NCBI RefSeq assembly: GCF_036588685.1
Contig: NW_026963312.1
Span: 372,001-436,000 of the forward strand
Direction of reading: 5' to 3'
Length of the DNA: 64,000 nucleotides
Origin: Mytilus trossulus
Taxonomy: Eukaryota; Mollusca; Bivalvia; Mytilida; Mytilidae
The position numbers were made by a program, and so were the translations under genes. Below are positions 20,901-33,462 of the stretch, piece after piece. Each line of letters begins with the position of its first letter. Positions within the stretch are counted from its first letter, which is position 1. Below the pieces are notes generated by a model, which was not told where the DNA came from, did not search any database, and was given only the letters and a program-made list of their open reading frames with translations.

Positions 20901-22249
20901 TATTTTTAAATCTTAAGTATTTGTCTAGAACAGGGTATACATTTCTGTTCGTGTTTAGAACATGGTATATTCTTCAATATTTTTGCTGTCGGCACAGTTA
21001 TACCAAAAGGAAAGTCAGTTACCCCCGCCCCCGGGGACTTGGCACTACACTTGAATCTTAATTGCGGTAGATCGAACGTTGGTCCATATATAGCGGATCA
21101 AACTGGGATTTAACATTGGTATTTGTTGCTTCTACCGTAAGGACACATAGAATTCGAAAGGACAGCCGATTTCATTTTCATACCGCCCTGCGGAGCATCT
21201 GGTTCTAGTTTACATGCAATAACATGTGTTTAAGTGTTTGGATCTTTCTGAAAATTACACATCAAAGGAAAGGCTGAAATATTGAGTCTTGCTCCAGGGG
21301 GGGGGGGGGGGGGTTCAGCAAGTGAGGGGACCAAATAAGCACTTTTGTAGTTTTCAGTCAATAGATAGTGTTTCCGCTTATTGCATTTTCGTGTTCATAT
21401 AATATGCTTGAAATATGTGTTGCTGGTGTTAAATAAACGAATCCGTCAGTATTATTTGCTCTAATTTCGTTATATACATGTACATCTTAGGTCTCTTAGG
21501 GGTCATACTATTAGAAATAAATAGGTCGGTAAAAACGCGTATTTCATATCCTTAGGTTGCAGGTTCCAAAGTCGGCTCATGGCTTTAGATGCTTGGGTTC
21601 CAGGTGGAGTTGATGTTACCAGACAATAGAAATGCACAACCGATAGATGCGTTCAAATGAAGGGGCAAATAATTTGACCAGCTTTCATGGCAGAAATCAG
21701 AGGAGGCAGTACAACTGACTGAAAGAAGTCTACAAAAATTATTGATTAAGCGTCGACTTTATGATATTATGTATGAAAGGGATAATTTTATTTTTCGTAT
21801 TCGTTTCGAAAATGATCGAGTTTTATCACGTATATTTATTTTCAACTGTCGTACAACAACTTACTGGTTTACAACATTCATACATGTCGTAAGAAGAAAA
21901 TTTTCGTCAATCTTAATTTTCTTGAAATGAATGAATGAATACTTTATTCTCATAAAACAAAAATGTATCAGAGAATAAATACATATTAATTAATAATATA
22001 CAAATGTATAACGCATGTTTAAATTACATATACATGTATTAACTATAAAATAAACAATTATTGGCTTCAATGTTTTAAGAAAATGATCAGTTACCAGTTG
22101 TACTTCTGCATACGTATTACCTTAATGAACATTCTTAATGTTTATTTGCCAGTATGTTCTATATGGAACATATACTATATACTGTTCCTAAAGCTTGGTT
22201 TTATAATAAAAACAATGTACGACATTAACTGCAAATGTATTAAAATGTT
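17922..22249. other. Intergenic region between RPL19 and the first SDR gene (convergent ends)
   Basis: No supported gene. It contains G-runs at about 19580-19596 and 21298-21313 in two copies of a repeat with GAGTCTTGCTCCA and AAATAAGCACTTTTGTAG, and a short tandem array at 20740-20900. Scattered open frames of 62-98 codons here show no family motif. Confidence 0.7.
20740..20900. repeat. Tandem array of a 37-39-bp unit (CTGCTGGTTAGAACAGGGTC)
   Basis: About four to five units with CCTGCTGGT..GAACAGGGTCCCTTTTTCATG, diverging toward the right. Non-coding. Confidence 0.8.
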
Positions 22250-22285
22250 TTTATTTTGTTCATTTTTATAATTTCATGCCAACAT

Positions 22286-25200
22286 CTAGGAGTTCGGATC
22301 ATATTGTGGTACAATACCTTCAAATTCTTTGACCCATCTTTCAAACTTACGTGGGGAAAACCTAAAATGAAAGAAAACAATAAAGCAAATACTAGTAGCA
22401 TCATTATCAACTTCCAAGCAAGGACCGAAGCTCATAAACTCGGCAATCAACGTGTTGAACGCAGGACTTCGGGAATGTCCGGAGAGCCGACAACCTTGCT
22501 TCGGAAGTTGCATCATTATGTGATGCATATATCCTCACAATACCAATAGTTTAATATACAGAATCATTATCCGGGTGACTGGCATTGCCGCAAGTGAAGT
22601 GGCAAATATTATAAGAAGGGAACCTTTTTAAATACACTATGAAAGGTTAAATGTGCAAAGTGGTTGGACCGAAATGAAGGAATGGATGGAGTTTTGTCTT
22701 CCCTCAGGCAGTTGCTATCTAAGTGTCCGAGATTTTGTCTTGCAACAGTCGACCTACGACGTACTTAGAGTATGGCACGTTCCCTAAAAGTTGATTTAAT
22801 ATTTAACGTCTCAATTCCGACCAGACATTGTCGCGTATTTATACATCCCACAGAGTCAAATAGACACCCCTCTTCTTCAGCATTTATCTTTACCGGCGGA
22901 TATTAGTAATCAAGTGATGACCTTAACCTATACCTTAATCAAATCTTGAGGTCAAAAGTATATGTATCCAACTTTCACAATGAAGATGTTGCTGCTATTA
23001 AAAAAAATCATTTATAGTTGTCTCGAGTATACATATGTTCAGGGCGGATCCAGCCATTTAAAAAATAAAAAAGGGGGGATTTCAACTATATGTCCCTATT
23101 CAAATGCATTGATCGGCAAAAAGGGGGTCCATTCCCCGACCTCCCCCCCCCCCCCCCCCCGACCCCCGATCCGCCAATGTATATACCTCTTTCAAGATCA
23201 TAGCACTTGTGATTTAATATGGTCATACTAACTTCGGCTTAGTGTATGCTTAAAACAGAGGTTTTGACTTATGAGTCTGGGTTGGTATGCATACAACCAC
23301 TTAAGTTTTAAGATATCCAAACGTAGACTTACTGTAGGACGCCATGTAGAAAAATCCGTTCGTTCTGAACAAATCTTAAGCAGCTTTATGCATACGGACC
23401 CCGAGATAAAGTTACTGTGTGCATTGGGTATTTTGTTAATTAAACAGTTATTGTTGAGATATAAAAATAAGAAATATTTTTTTCATTTATCACATCATAT
23501 TTTTTGGGGGGCGGGGGAGTGTCTAATTAAGAAGACTATCTGACTGATCAAATATGAAACAGTTTTAACACTAATCTGAAAGGAAAAAAAGGATTTTTAG
23601 AATGTTTTTGCGCACAAGGAATATTCTTGTCTTTCAAAATAAATCATAGCATTATTATAAAGGCATATATGCCTTTTTCAGACACAATCGCATGTTTCCC
23701 AACTATAATAACTCACATTTGTAGTTTCAAACCAAGATGGAGTATCCTAGGTATATACACGTGTTCTTCTTCATACTGGATACCTTTAACAACTTCAACA
23801 GCCACAGTACCAGGAGTTAATAATGTCGTTATTCTACAAAAGAATGATGGAATATCTGTATAGAAAGCAAAATAATATTATAACGTTTTTTTTTATAATT
23901 TTCCTCGACAAGACGATTGGATGACGCAAAATGAACAATATGACTGTACTAAAGCGGAATAACGATTTTGATACATGTATTCACCATTTGCTTACTGGAT
24001 ATTTTGTAAAAGACTTTGTCATTCTTATGGAGAAAATAATAGTTGTCGTTTGTTTATGTAATTTATACGTGTTTCTCGTTTCTCGTTTTGTTTATATAGA
24101 TTAGACCGTTGGTTTTCCCGTTTGAATGGTTTAACACTTTTAATTTTCGGGCCCTTTATAGCTTTTTGTTCGGTGTGAGCCAAGGCTCCATGTTGGAGGC
24201 CGTAACTTGACATATAATGGTTTACTTTTATAAAATGTTATTTGGATGGAGAGTTGTCTCATTGGCACTAACACCACATCTTCCTATATCTATACTAACA
24301 TGTGCTTGTGAAAAGAATAGACTTATCACATTTTTGTTCTGGGTTTGAATAAGACCAAAAGAAGCCGAAATAGCTCCGCGCTCTAAAATTTGACTGTGGA
24401 TTTCATATATCTATAAGTTATGTTAAGGTTTCAACATACTTGTGTAAATTTTATATATAATATTAAAGTATCCGAACATCTGTTTTCGGTCTCATTTGCC
24501 AGAGGTCAGACATAGTGGAACGAACCTTTGTCTGGATGAACCGGACTCATTCAATTAACAAGACGCATAGCCATATATTTGATACTTGCAATACCGTAGT
24601 TTTATGTATAGAAGCGGAAATTTATTAAAGGACACCGAATATAAAAAATTAAAATTAGCATGCCTGTTTCTTATTTGAAAACGGTACTTTTTTCATCATA
24701 ATGTAATAATGTGCTCTTTAATCTTGCAAAATCAACTATTGTCGTAGAATAATGTCAAGAAAGTACTAAACACAGTCTAAATTTATAAAATGTATTATGC
24801 TAACAGCCTATAATTGAATAAATTCAGGAATTTTCTACAAAAATAAATTTATCAGTCGATCTGTAAAAGCTCACATGAGCTTGTGTGTATGTAGTTTATT
24901 GAATATCGACTTTAAATAAAACTTTGAATTGAATTAAATAAAACAATAAAAAAAAATAGAATTATAGGATTTTATACTACATCGCTTTTAAAATCTGCTT
25001 ACTTGTCTCTGATCTGCTTGACCAGTCCAGTTGAAACAAATGCTGGACAAACGGTTGTAGTTTTTACTCCATTCTTCCCCAACTTCATAAGTTCTTCACT
25101 CAGAGCTTCGGTGAATCCATATACAGCATACTTAGATGCACTATAAAATAGAAAGTAAAAATATATATGTGTCACTACAAAAAAAAACTTTCACCAATAA

Positions 25201-28200
25201 AATCAAAAATAAAATTCCGGTAAATAAATCAGAATGCGATTTGCGTCATGACATGCCATTGTGATCCATTGTGTTACTTCACATAACGTGTGCAAAAACT
25301 GAGAAACTTTCACGAACTTTAATTGGAGAAAGACCGAGTGTCTTGATCATCGTGCATGTTTTAGTTTTATAGACTATAAATGACAATACATATTAGAAGA
25401 TGTGGTATGAAAGCCATTTCCAAGTCACAATTTGTAAAAGTAAATCACCGTAGGTCAAGGTACGGGTACTAATCGACATCCTAGATTAACGATCGTGTTC
25501 TAGTTTCGACCGACGGAAGGGATATGTTCGATTATCGGTGAGCTTTGGAATATCGGTTCATAACAAGTTGCGCTGTATGTTATAACATGTGCTCTACCTA
25601 TAATCTACCATATAGGCTGTCCCTGATTTAGCTACCATTGATGCTATAGTGACAATATGTCCACTGTTCTTTTCTATCATTGCTGGCAAAAATTCTTTCA
25701 CAGTCTGCGAATATAAGAGAAAAAAATATATATAAAAAATTTGACTGTGAAACATTATGCTTTTTATCAGAAGGTTATATTTGATCATACATGTACAAGA
25801 TTATAAAATTACTATATACTTTTGCGAAAAGTGGACCCATAACCTGTGTCTATGTATCATAGAGACAATGGTCATATATAATAACTCAATCTTAACATCT
25901 CAAAAGCTTTCGTTAAATAGTTGATTTTTTATACGCAAACAATGTATTGAAAATTATTTTAAAATTAACTTTACAACATCAAGAGTACTGGGCCAATTAT
26001 CAATAATATAGCCTTCATCTGGTAAATACATGTAAGTTGCAGTTTTCTGGATCCAATTTTAGTGGTGCCTTCATTGACCTCTTTTATTTTTTGTTCCTCT
26101 CCATTTGTGGAGAACTTATTTTTGTGATATGCAGTTTAAGAAGAAGAAAAAAATAGATCTAGTAAGTCGATCTTAAAAAAAGATTATATTTTCTCGCTGC
26201 GTTGAAGACCCACTGGTGGCTTTCGGCTGTTATCTGTTCGGGATATTATCTCTTTGAATATACCCGTTTCCATTCTTAACTTAATTGTGTGAAAAAAAAA
26301 CAAATATCTTCCGTATGACCAAGTAGAACAATCTTCTCCCAAGTCTGATGTTGCTTTTAAGTGTGGCGTCCTTTTGAGGATTTGACATGGAGGACTCGTG
26401 TCCGATTTGTTTAATTTAATGGTAAGGTATTAACTAATTTTTGAACTTCTTTGAAATTATAAACGTTACATATCTCAATAGATCAAATCAAAATAACTGA
26501 CGAAACCCAATTTCTTTACCCAGAAATGTGCCAACGTGTTAACATCAAAAGTTCTCCTTATGTGAGCCTCTTTAAGTTTTAAGAGTTCTCCACCATATAA
26601 AATTCCAGCATTATTCACCAGTATATCTACATCTCCTACTTCTTCTCTCAATTGTTCGGCTGTTTTGTGAATGTTGTCGGCATTTGCTACATCAACCACA
26701 TAAGACGTTGCTGAGCCACCCATCAGGTTGATCTGTGAAGCTGTCTCGTCGTTATTTGCCTGTAGATACAAGGACAACACATATTTTAGTGTTTGTTTAT
26801 ATGCAAATAGTTTTTTCGTGTTGTGATCTTCGTTCTCTTGTACATGTAGGTGCATCAAGTTTACATGAAAATAAATTCTTGTGAATCTCATGTCAAAAAT
26901 AACCTAACCCGAGCTAACTAAAAAGTTTCACTGTTTCACTTAAGATTCACGATAAACGTAATCTTTAGAAATATAAAAATATTATATGTCGTCTTTGTCA
27001 ATATTCAGTGGTTAATTTCACACTTTTTAAGCACGTTTTTGCGTGTCCATTTTGTAATGATAAAATTTATGAAAACGATTTCTTCAGTGTTTTTTCAGAG
27101 AGAGTCATAACATTTTGATACTATTTTGTTTAGTGTGTTTCTGTGTGTGGTTCTGCGGAAATAAAAAGACACATAATACAAACACAAAAAAAAAATGGCA
27201 TTAAAAATAAATATTGAACAACACAAAAGAGATATCAACCACCAACGATCGACTTCTCCGACAAAATACATGTACATACAACGACAAAACGTATAAAACA
27301 CTAGTACTAAAATAAATCAACTAATATCGATACAAATCTTTATCAAAAGATGGAAAATGTTTATGTAATATAAATAAACATTCAGATTATTATCAAATCA
27401 ACGTAGGGAATTATAGATTAGATCTTCTTTACATAATATAAGTATGATCAATAACCAAGAATAAACTTGAGATGACTATTTTTGGGTGAAGTGGACTAAA
27501 TATAGAACAACTAGTATCAGTATAGACGATTTCGGTAACTACTTTTCTAAAAATGGCGTCATTATAATAGTAAGATAACAGATATTGATAATGACACACT
27601 GATGTTTTCGTTTTCCTTCATTTTTTCAAAAGTTAAGCTACATTTTCAATAATATTGTCATATCTATAGTGAATGAAAGTTTGAACCGATTTTTTTCCTT
27701 GATAATTTTTGGATTTGGACTTAAACACGGAAAAGCACAAATTACAAGCATAATGCAATATAAAAAATCATGCATTAAGGCTTGCAAGATTTCCATATGA
27801 AATTGATACACGTCATGATATTTCGATAACAGAGAGAGTGCAATTGTAAGGTTTTCTGCAAACATCATAATTACATTTGCATCAGTTCATATACATTTTA
27901 ATTTAAAAAAAATAGACTCAGTTTTTACTTTCAACTTCACATTTCATTTCATTTTAGGACTCAATGAAATTGCGTCAAATCAGATATGAACTAATCCCCC
28001 CTTTAAACTTAGTTTTAAACAAGAATGTGTCCAAAGTACACGAATGCCCCGCTCGCACTATCATTTTCCATGTTCAATGGACCATGGAATTGGATAGAAA
28101 ATATAACAAGGCATTAAAATTAGAAAGATAATATCATAAGGAACATGTGTACTAAGTTTCAAGTTGATTGGACTTCAACTTTATCAAAAACTACCTTGAC

Positions 28201-28397
28201 CAAAAACTTTAACCTGAAACATACTCTTTTCAGTGGACCGTGAAATTGGGGTCAAAAGTTAAATTTGGTTTAAAAATTAGAAAGATCATATCATATTAAA
28301 GGAACATGTGTACTAAGTTTCAAGTTGATTGGACTTCAACTTCATCAAAAACTACCTTGACGACACTTTAACCTGAAGCGGGACAGGCGGACGAACG

Positions 28398-28448
<51 letters not shown>

Positions 28449-28465
28449 GGGCAGACGGACGAACG

Positions 28466-28501
<36 letters not shown>

Positions 28502-29496
28502 GGCGGACGAACGGACGCACAGACCAGAAAACATAATGACTTGGTACAGTCATTGTCAAATGTAGAAAATGGTGGATTGAACCTGGTTGTATAGCGCTAA
28601 ACCTCTCACTTGTTTGAATAAATAAAGGCAACAGCAGTATACCGCTGTTCAAACTGTATGACAGTCGTTTCAAATTCCATTGTATTTATTTTCAACGATG
28701 TGAACAAAAAAGACATAATTGGTAAAATAGTCAAAGTATGGTTACATCAGTCATCATTGCGTCACAATATCAAAATAAACACATATTTAACTAAAAAGCA
28801 CAAAAAGCATCTATCAAATTTTAAAACCACATCCATTACTTCGCGTGTATGACGTCAGCAAATATATACGTCACATAGGAAGAAATATAAACTAATTTTG
28901 TCGTTCAAAGCATTTAAAAAAAGTATAATTTCATATAATTTCACATGGGGAATTCTGGTATACAGGTTGAAAAAAATCTAGAATTTTTAAGAATCCAAAT
29001 AAGGTTAATATAACTATGCGAGTAAACAATTTTGTCGTTCAAAGAATTTTCAAACTTATAATAGAACAATAACATTATGACATATACTACACTACGTGCC
29101 AGAAATACAACACCAACACTCACAAAAACACACATAGAAACGCACAAACAATAACATAATAGTCATATTAAATGGTCCCTAAACTGTCATGTGTTGGCTG
29201 CTACCTGACTATTAATTAGTTTTTAACTGACGATATTAAATATGATATGTACTTTATTATTATTATATTACCTTATTTATATCCCATAAAACTAATTTTG
29301 CTCCTTTTCGTGCAAGTTCTAATGCGATTTCCTTTCCAATACCGTGTCCAGCACCTGTTACTAATGCAATTTTACCCGAGATGTTTTTGGGTTTAGCTGG
29401 AATCAAGGCTGTTACAAGGGCCACACAATAATAATACAACAGTCTTGGAAAGAAAATACACGTAAAAAAGATAATCTTCTCCACAAGCGATTCCAT
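22286..29496 (-). CDS. Short-chain dehydrogenase/reductase, SDR16C / 17-beta-HSD11-like, six exons
   Basis: Probably an NAD(P)-dependent dehydrogenase of steroids, retinoids or related lipids, anchored to ER or lipid-droplet membrane. Coding exons: 29496..29272, 26759..26520, 25704..25598, 25140..25003, 23833..23717, 22361..22286. All have GT/AG sites and the frame closes to 300 aa, the length of human HSD17B11. A hydrophobic anchor spans about residues 8-33. The cofactor motif TGAGHGIG is at 47-54, NNAG at 124-127, and catalytic Ser177, Tyr190 and Lys194 (YSASK) are present. A poly(A) signal lies at 22250-22255 (complement). It is a duplicate of the gene at 52597-60768 with the same exon lengths. 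Substrate cannot be told from sequence; RDH10/RDHE2-like retinoid use is an alternative. Confidence 0.93.
22408..22510. mobile_element. 103-bp foldback transposon, copy 2, with 9-bp target duplication
   Basis: This copy is nearly identical to the one at 12492, with the same inverted ends. It is flanked by exact 9-bp duplications CATCATTAT (22399-22407 and 22511-22519). It sits in the last intron of the SDR gene at 22286-29496, 47 bp upstream of exon 6. The different 9-bp target at each copy proves independent insertions. Confidence 0.9.
23041..23180 (+). repeat. Short G/C-run dispersed repeat with GGCGGATCC ends, copy 1
   Basis: GGGCGGATCCAGCC at the left and CCCCGATCCGCCAATG at the right are inverted ends around an AAAAAGGGGGG..CCCCCC body. 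The family recurs at 61530-61680. It lies between exons 5 and 6 of the first SDR gene. Confidence 0.6.
24040..24295 (-). repeat. Abundant interspersed repeat, GTGCCAATGAGAC family (copy 2, inverted)
   Basis: Reads in reverse from a TCTATATAGA edge with GGTTTTCCCGTTTGAATGG to GAGAGTTGTCTCATTGGCAC. It lies within intron 4 of the first SDR gene. Confidence 0.75.
28020..28530 (+). repeat. Interspersed repeat ending in (GACA)n, copy 1
   Basis: The family contains TGTCCAAAGTACACGAATGC, GTTCAATGGACC, and duplicated CATGTGTACTAAGTTTCAAG / TTGATTGGACTTCAACTT blocks, then CCTGAAGCGGGACAG and a (GACA)n tract (28397-28510). A related copy lies at 44995-45395. It sits in intron 1 of the first SDR gene. 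Confidence 0.75.
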
Positions 29497-31571
29497 TTGT
29501 TATGCTCCACTTAACCCGATTAATCCAGTAGATATATTCCGATTTACTATATCGAGCGCAACATTAGGACACTGACCCATAGAGACCTAGGGCGCTGAAT
29601 CATTCGAGTTATGCTCCACTGTAATTGACTACCTAGATGGGGTTAAATGATTAAAGAATAATGCCCTAAAAAGATGAAGATTAGAGAATAATGAGCCAAA
29701 AAATAGAAGATTAGAGAATAAAAGGGTTAATTTTTGGAAGATTAGAGAAAAAAGGGGTTAATTTTTTAAAGATTAGAGAAAAATGGGGTGAAAATTAAAT
29801 GTTTACAGAATAACAGACCCCCCCATCCATACCCTCCTATATAACGGCCGTTATCAGTCTATGGCAATCCCACATTGAAAGAAGTTACAAGCTGGTTGTT
29901 CACCTGTATCGCTCACCTGGTTTATCACTTCAACTTCCGATATATTTAATAAGATAAATAAGATTAGCATTGATAATATAGATACGATTTTTATTTAAAG
30001 TCGGATTTATAAAACATGGACAACACAATCTCACAATTTCCGAAAAATATTAACATGTGCATAATTTTTATGTATACATGGTATAAGAGTATATCAATCC
30101 AAAATTGAAAATAGTACACCAACAAAAAGATGGGAGCTTCGTCTATAGTATATTTACAAAAAAAGACTAAACAGAAAAGGTTAAAAATGAACAAAGACAA
30201 TTAAAAAAGAACACCATTAGAGAGGCGATGGGTGCCAAAAGAACAATCAAACTAACAAATCGGGAAAACAATTGAAAACGCCATGGCTTAAAAGAGAAAA
30301 ACAATCAAATACCAGTACACAAAAATCAACAAGGTAAATCAAGGTAAATCAAGGTAAATCAAAGTAAATCAAAGTAAATCAAGGTAAATCAAGGTAAATC
30401 AAGGTAAATCAAGGTAAATCAAGGTAAATCAAAGTCTGAGCAACACGAACCACATCAAAAACTAGGGGTGATATCAGGTGCTCCGGGCGGGTAAGCAGAT
30501 CCTGCTCTACATGTGTCAACCGTCGTGTTGCTCGTGCTTGTATAAACCCGTTGATAAGTGTTATTCGGTAAGTCACATTCTGGGTCAAAGGACGGAACTG
30601 TAGTTACGACAAACGGATGTTCCATAATGTCATCCAACTCGTGCTGGCCTCCGTAAATTATACGAAGGGACTTGAAACTCTTGGTTTAAATAGGTTTCTT
30701 GTGAGCAGCAACTCTCAATCAGCGCAAAACAATCCATTGAATATCTAATTACATGAAAATGGATACGTCGTATGCAGAAGCTAATGGAATGTTTCTACAT
30801 AGAAAAAGAGTGCTGGGATGCTTAAATCAAATCTATTGTCGTAAAATTTTGATTTAATTCGACTACGATTGTCAATTTCTAGATGTAAGTCAGGAAATGA
30901 GACCGTAATTGATGTATTCGTTATCTTATTTTCGATTGGATACTATTAAATGCATTCAACATAGTCATCAAATTTTAAATTATTTAGTGAGAAAACCAGA
31001 AAACCTCATCTATATAGCAGAAAGTGAATTATAGGATACTGCTAACTTTTTTTATTTCTTCTTTAGAAGTTCCATATGACGTCAGTCTCATATGAATAAA
31101 GGGGTACAGTTGCTTCCCATGGGAATGCCGAGTGCTTGTTGAAAAGCATGAAACAAATATGTTGTCAATCAATAAATCAAGATTATTAATGATGTCAAGA
31201 TAAGATTATAAACTGCGTCAACACTTCGAATCTATACTGCAAGACCATCATGTATTATTTGCGAAGTTGATACGGACTATTGATCAACAAGGTCTTGGTG
31301 TCTTCCAATGAACTTTTTAAGAAGGACAAGATTCTTTTTTAAATAACTTTGGAAATTTAAATATCTTCTCACATACTGATGACGTGTTTTAAAGTTTGAG
31401 TAGTAGGTACATATACTAGAATACTGAATTAGTTAAGGGAAACGTTGTCAAATCAAGAGACAACAATCCAAAGAGCAGTAATGCACAGCTAAACGGGAAA
31501 CGATTAGTAAAAAGTTAAATCACAAAAATACTGAACTCTGAGGAAAATTCAAAACGGAAAGTCCGTAATCG
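29497..31571. other. Region upstream of first SDR gene; repeats only
   Basis: It must hold the promoter of the SDR gene at 22286-29496, but no core motif is clear. It contains AAGATTAGAGAATAA-type short repeats at 29660-29800, a decamer array at 30331-30430, and a dispersed repeat with GGTAAGCAGATCCTGCTC (about 30230-30640) that recurs near 49120-49325. Confidence 0.6.
30331..30430 (+). repeat. Ten tandem copies of a decamer (AAGGTAAATC)
   Basis: Exactly ten units of AAGGTAAATC, two of them reading AAAGTAAATC, inside a dispersed repeat. Confidence 0.95.
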
Positions 31572-31601
31572 AATGGCAAAATCAAAAGCTCAAACACAAA
31601 A

Positions 31602-33344
31602 TGACATAGATATAATGTACATTCGCAACGACACAGACGTAATACAGAATGTAAGGAACATAAAGCACCCAATACATCGTGCTACACTAGTTATGGAGAC
31701 AGATATTGATCATCCTGGATTTGCCCGACTTATATTAATAGCAGAGAAGAAAGGAGAACCCGTCTGGGAACCTAGTAAAAGATGTAATACAGGAGTTGAC
31801 TACTTTATTAATATACACAACATAGCGTTGTTTAATGTATAGGTAACTTCACACGGTCCCTGTAGATCAGATTAACAACTGAGTACGGATTTTACATTCT
31901 GCGTAAGGAGCAAATACTTTCCTCACAACGCAGTGCCATGGGCATCCCGTCATCGACGTCAATGGCCATCTAGTACCGTAAATGACAGGATCATACATTA
32001 CGGATGTTTGATAGTACATATAGGACCCAACGATGACAGTTTATGGAGATTGTCTTTCTCTGTAGATGAAAAAAATCTTGTACATTCGTTTAATTTCACT
32101 CAACTGTTATGTTACGGTCTACTAAAATTAACATTAAAGCATATTGTTAATAGAAATAATGATGCAAAAGAGTTATTGTGTTCTTACTTTCTAAAAACGG
32201 CTTTATTCTGGGTCTCTGAGGAGGAAGATATTAACACATTTCGACTACTTAAATTGTATTTTTGTTTTTCTCTCTGTCTTTGTAGATTAATATCATGGGT
32301 AAACATCTGCTATTACTCGATTTATTTCACTTGACTGGGAGGAGTTTAACCGGTTCGCTCATAATAAACCAGTCCATCTATATTAAGGTGTTATAGGATA
32401 AACTCATCAATGAAGTTTCTAGTCATTCTTTTGTAAATTCCTTTGATGACACTGATTGGTAATTAGAAATCAGTATTTATTATAACGGCAATCATCCTTA
32501 TCACACACATTTTCAAATAGACTGTCCACATGCAAATTAAAACGTTAGCTCCGCCCGATCAGTTGAAATAACATTGGTAATACTGTCCAAACTATTTTAT
32601 ACCTGAACACAATATGTTCCAAGGAAAGATCAATCAGAGAAATAAAACGATACTGATACTTGTACTTGAGAGTATAAAGTGTGGAGAGATTGATAGATTA
32701 ATAACGAGTTTATTTCAGCTTGACAATGAAAATCCCCGTTTATCAAGTACAAAGATTGCACTTTCATTCGAAACGTTTGACGATCTATTTTACAGGATTG
32801 CTAGAATAAAATTGGAACCAACAGACCTTTTAAGTTTTAATGGTCTTTCAATTGCTCAATCTTTGATGAAGTCTGAATCTTCTACATTTATCATTGATGT
32901 ATGTTAATATTACTATGCTGAATTCAATCAATATATAGCGTAACTACTAACAACGCCAAACTCAAAAGGTAGCATGTACAACATACAAAAACGTTTCCAT
33001 GGACATTTACAAGACAGTGTAAAGACAGATGTTGTGTCCGGCTGGTTGTTATACGCGTCGTTTCATTATGTTCTTGGACAGTACGATGTAACGCTGAGAC
33101 TAACAGATTATGTTCTGTCAAGATGTACACCGGACATGATGAAAAATAAAGAAAAACTAAACGATTGTTGTGAGATACAAAGTGTACAATTTAAATTGTG
33201 AGATCCACGCGTAGCCTCTGGCTGTTGGCAATCCTCTTTAAATAGATAAAGAATTAAATTAAATTAAATTGTCTTTTATTGAAAGGATGAAAATATCCTA
33301 TGCTCATATGGGTTTCTACATAAAACACTCGTCACTAATACCAA
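31602..33344 (+). pseudogene. Decayed cGAS-like receptor (Mab-21) gene, 5'-truncated
   Basis: This is the broken paralogue of the gene at 35367-39381. Similarity starts at the GACATAGATATAATGT that encodes the second half of the nucleotidyltransferase motif (DIDIM), so the GS half and the whole first exon are missing. The pieces are about 31602-31770, 31850-32325, 32580-32930 and 32945-33150, in shifted frames with stops. About 270 bp of unrelated sequence (roughly 32308-32579) splits the region matching 38358-38370. The 3' end is cut by an interspersed repeat at 33345. Residual motifs include NIKHPIH, HRRQWP, HSFNFTQLLCYGLLKLTLKH and SGWLLYASFHY. It cannot make a working protein. Confidence 0.85.
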
Positions 33345-33462
33345 GGCTCCGTGTTGAAGGCCGTACATTTACCTTTAATGGTTTACTTTTATAAATTGTT
33401 TTTTGGATGGAGAGTTGTCTCATTGGCACTCACACCACATCTTCCTATATCTATAAAGTGAA
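33345..33462 (-). repeat. GTGCCAATGAGAC-family repeat (copy 3), truncating the cGAS-like pseudogene
   Basis: A partial inverted copy (GAGAGTTGTCTCATTGGCAC at 33407 onward) starts exactly where similarity of the upstream pseudogene to its intact paralogue stops. Confidence 0.7.

Noticed and set aside
28352-28673. Cys/Ser/Val-rich open frames on the minus strand
   Set aside because: Same cause: the GACA tract at 28397-28510 in an interspersed repeat.
30455-30637. 60-codon minus-strand frame
   Set aside because: It lies in a dispersed repeat (GGTAAGCAGATCCTGCTC family) that recurs near 49120-49325 without the frame.
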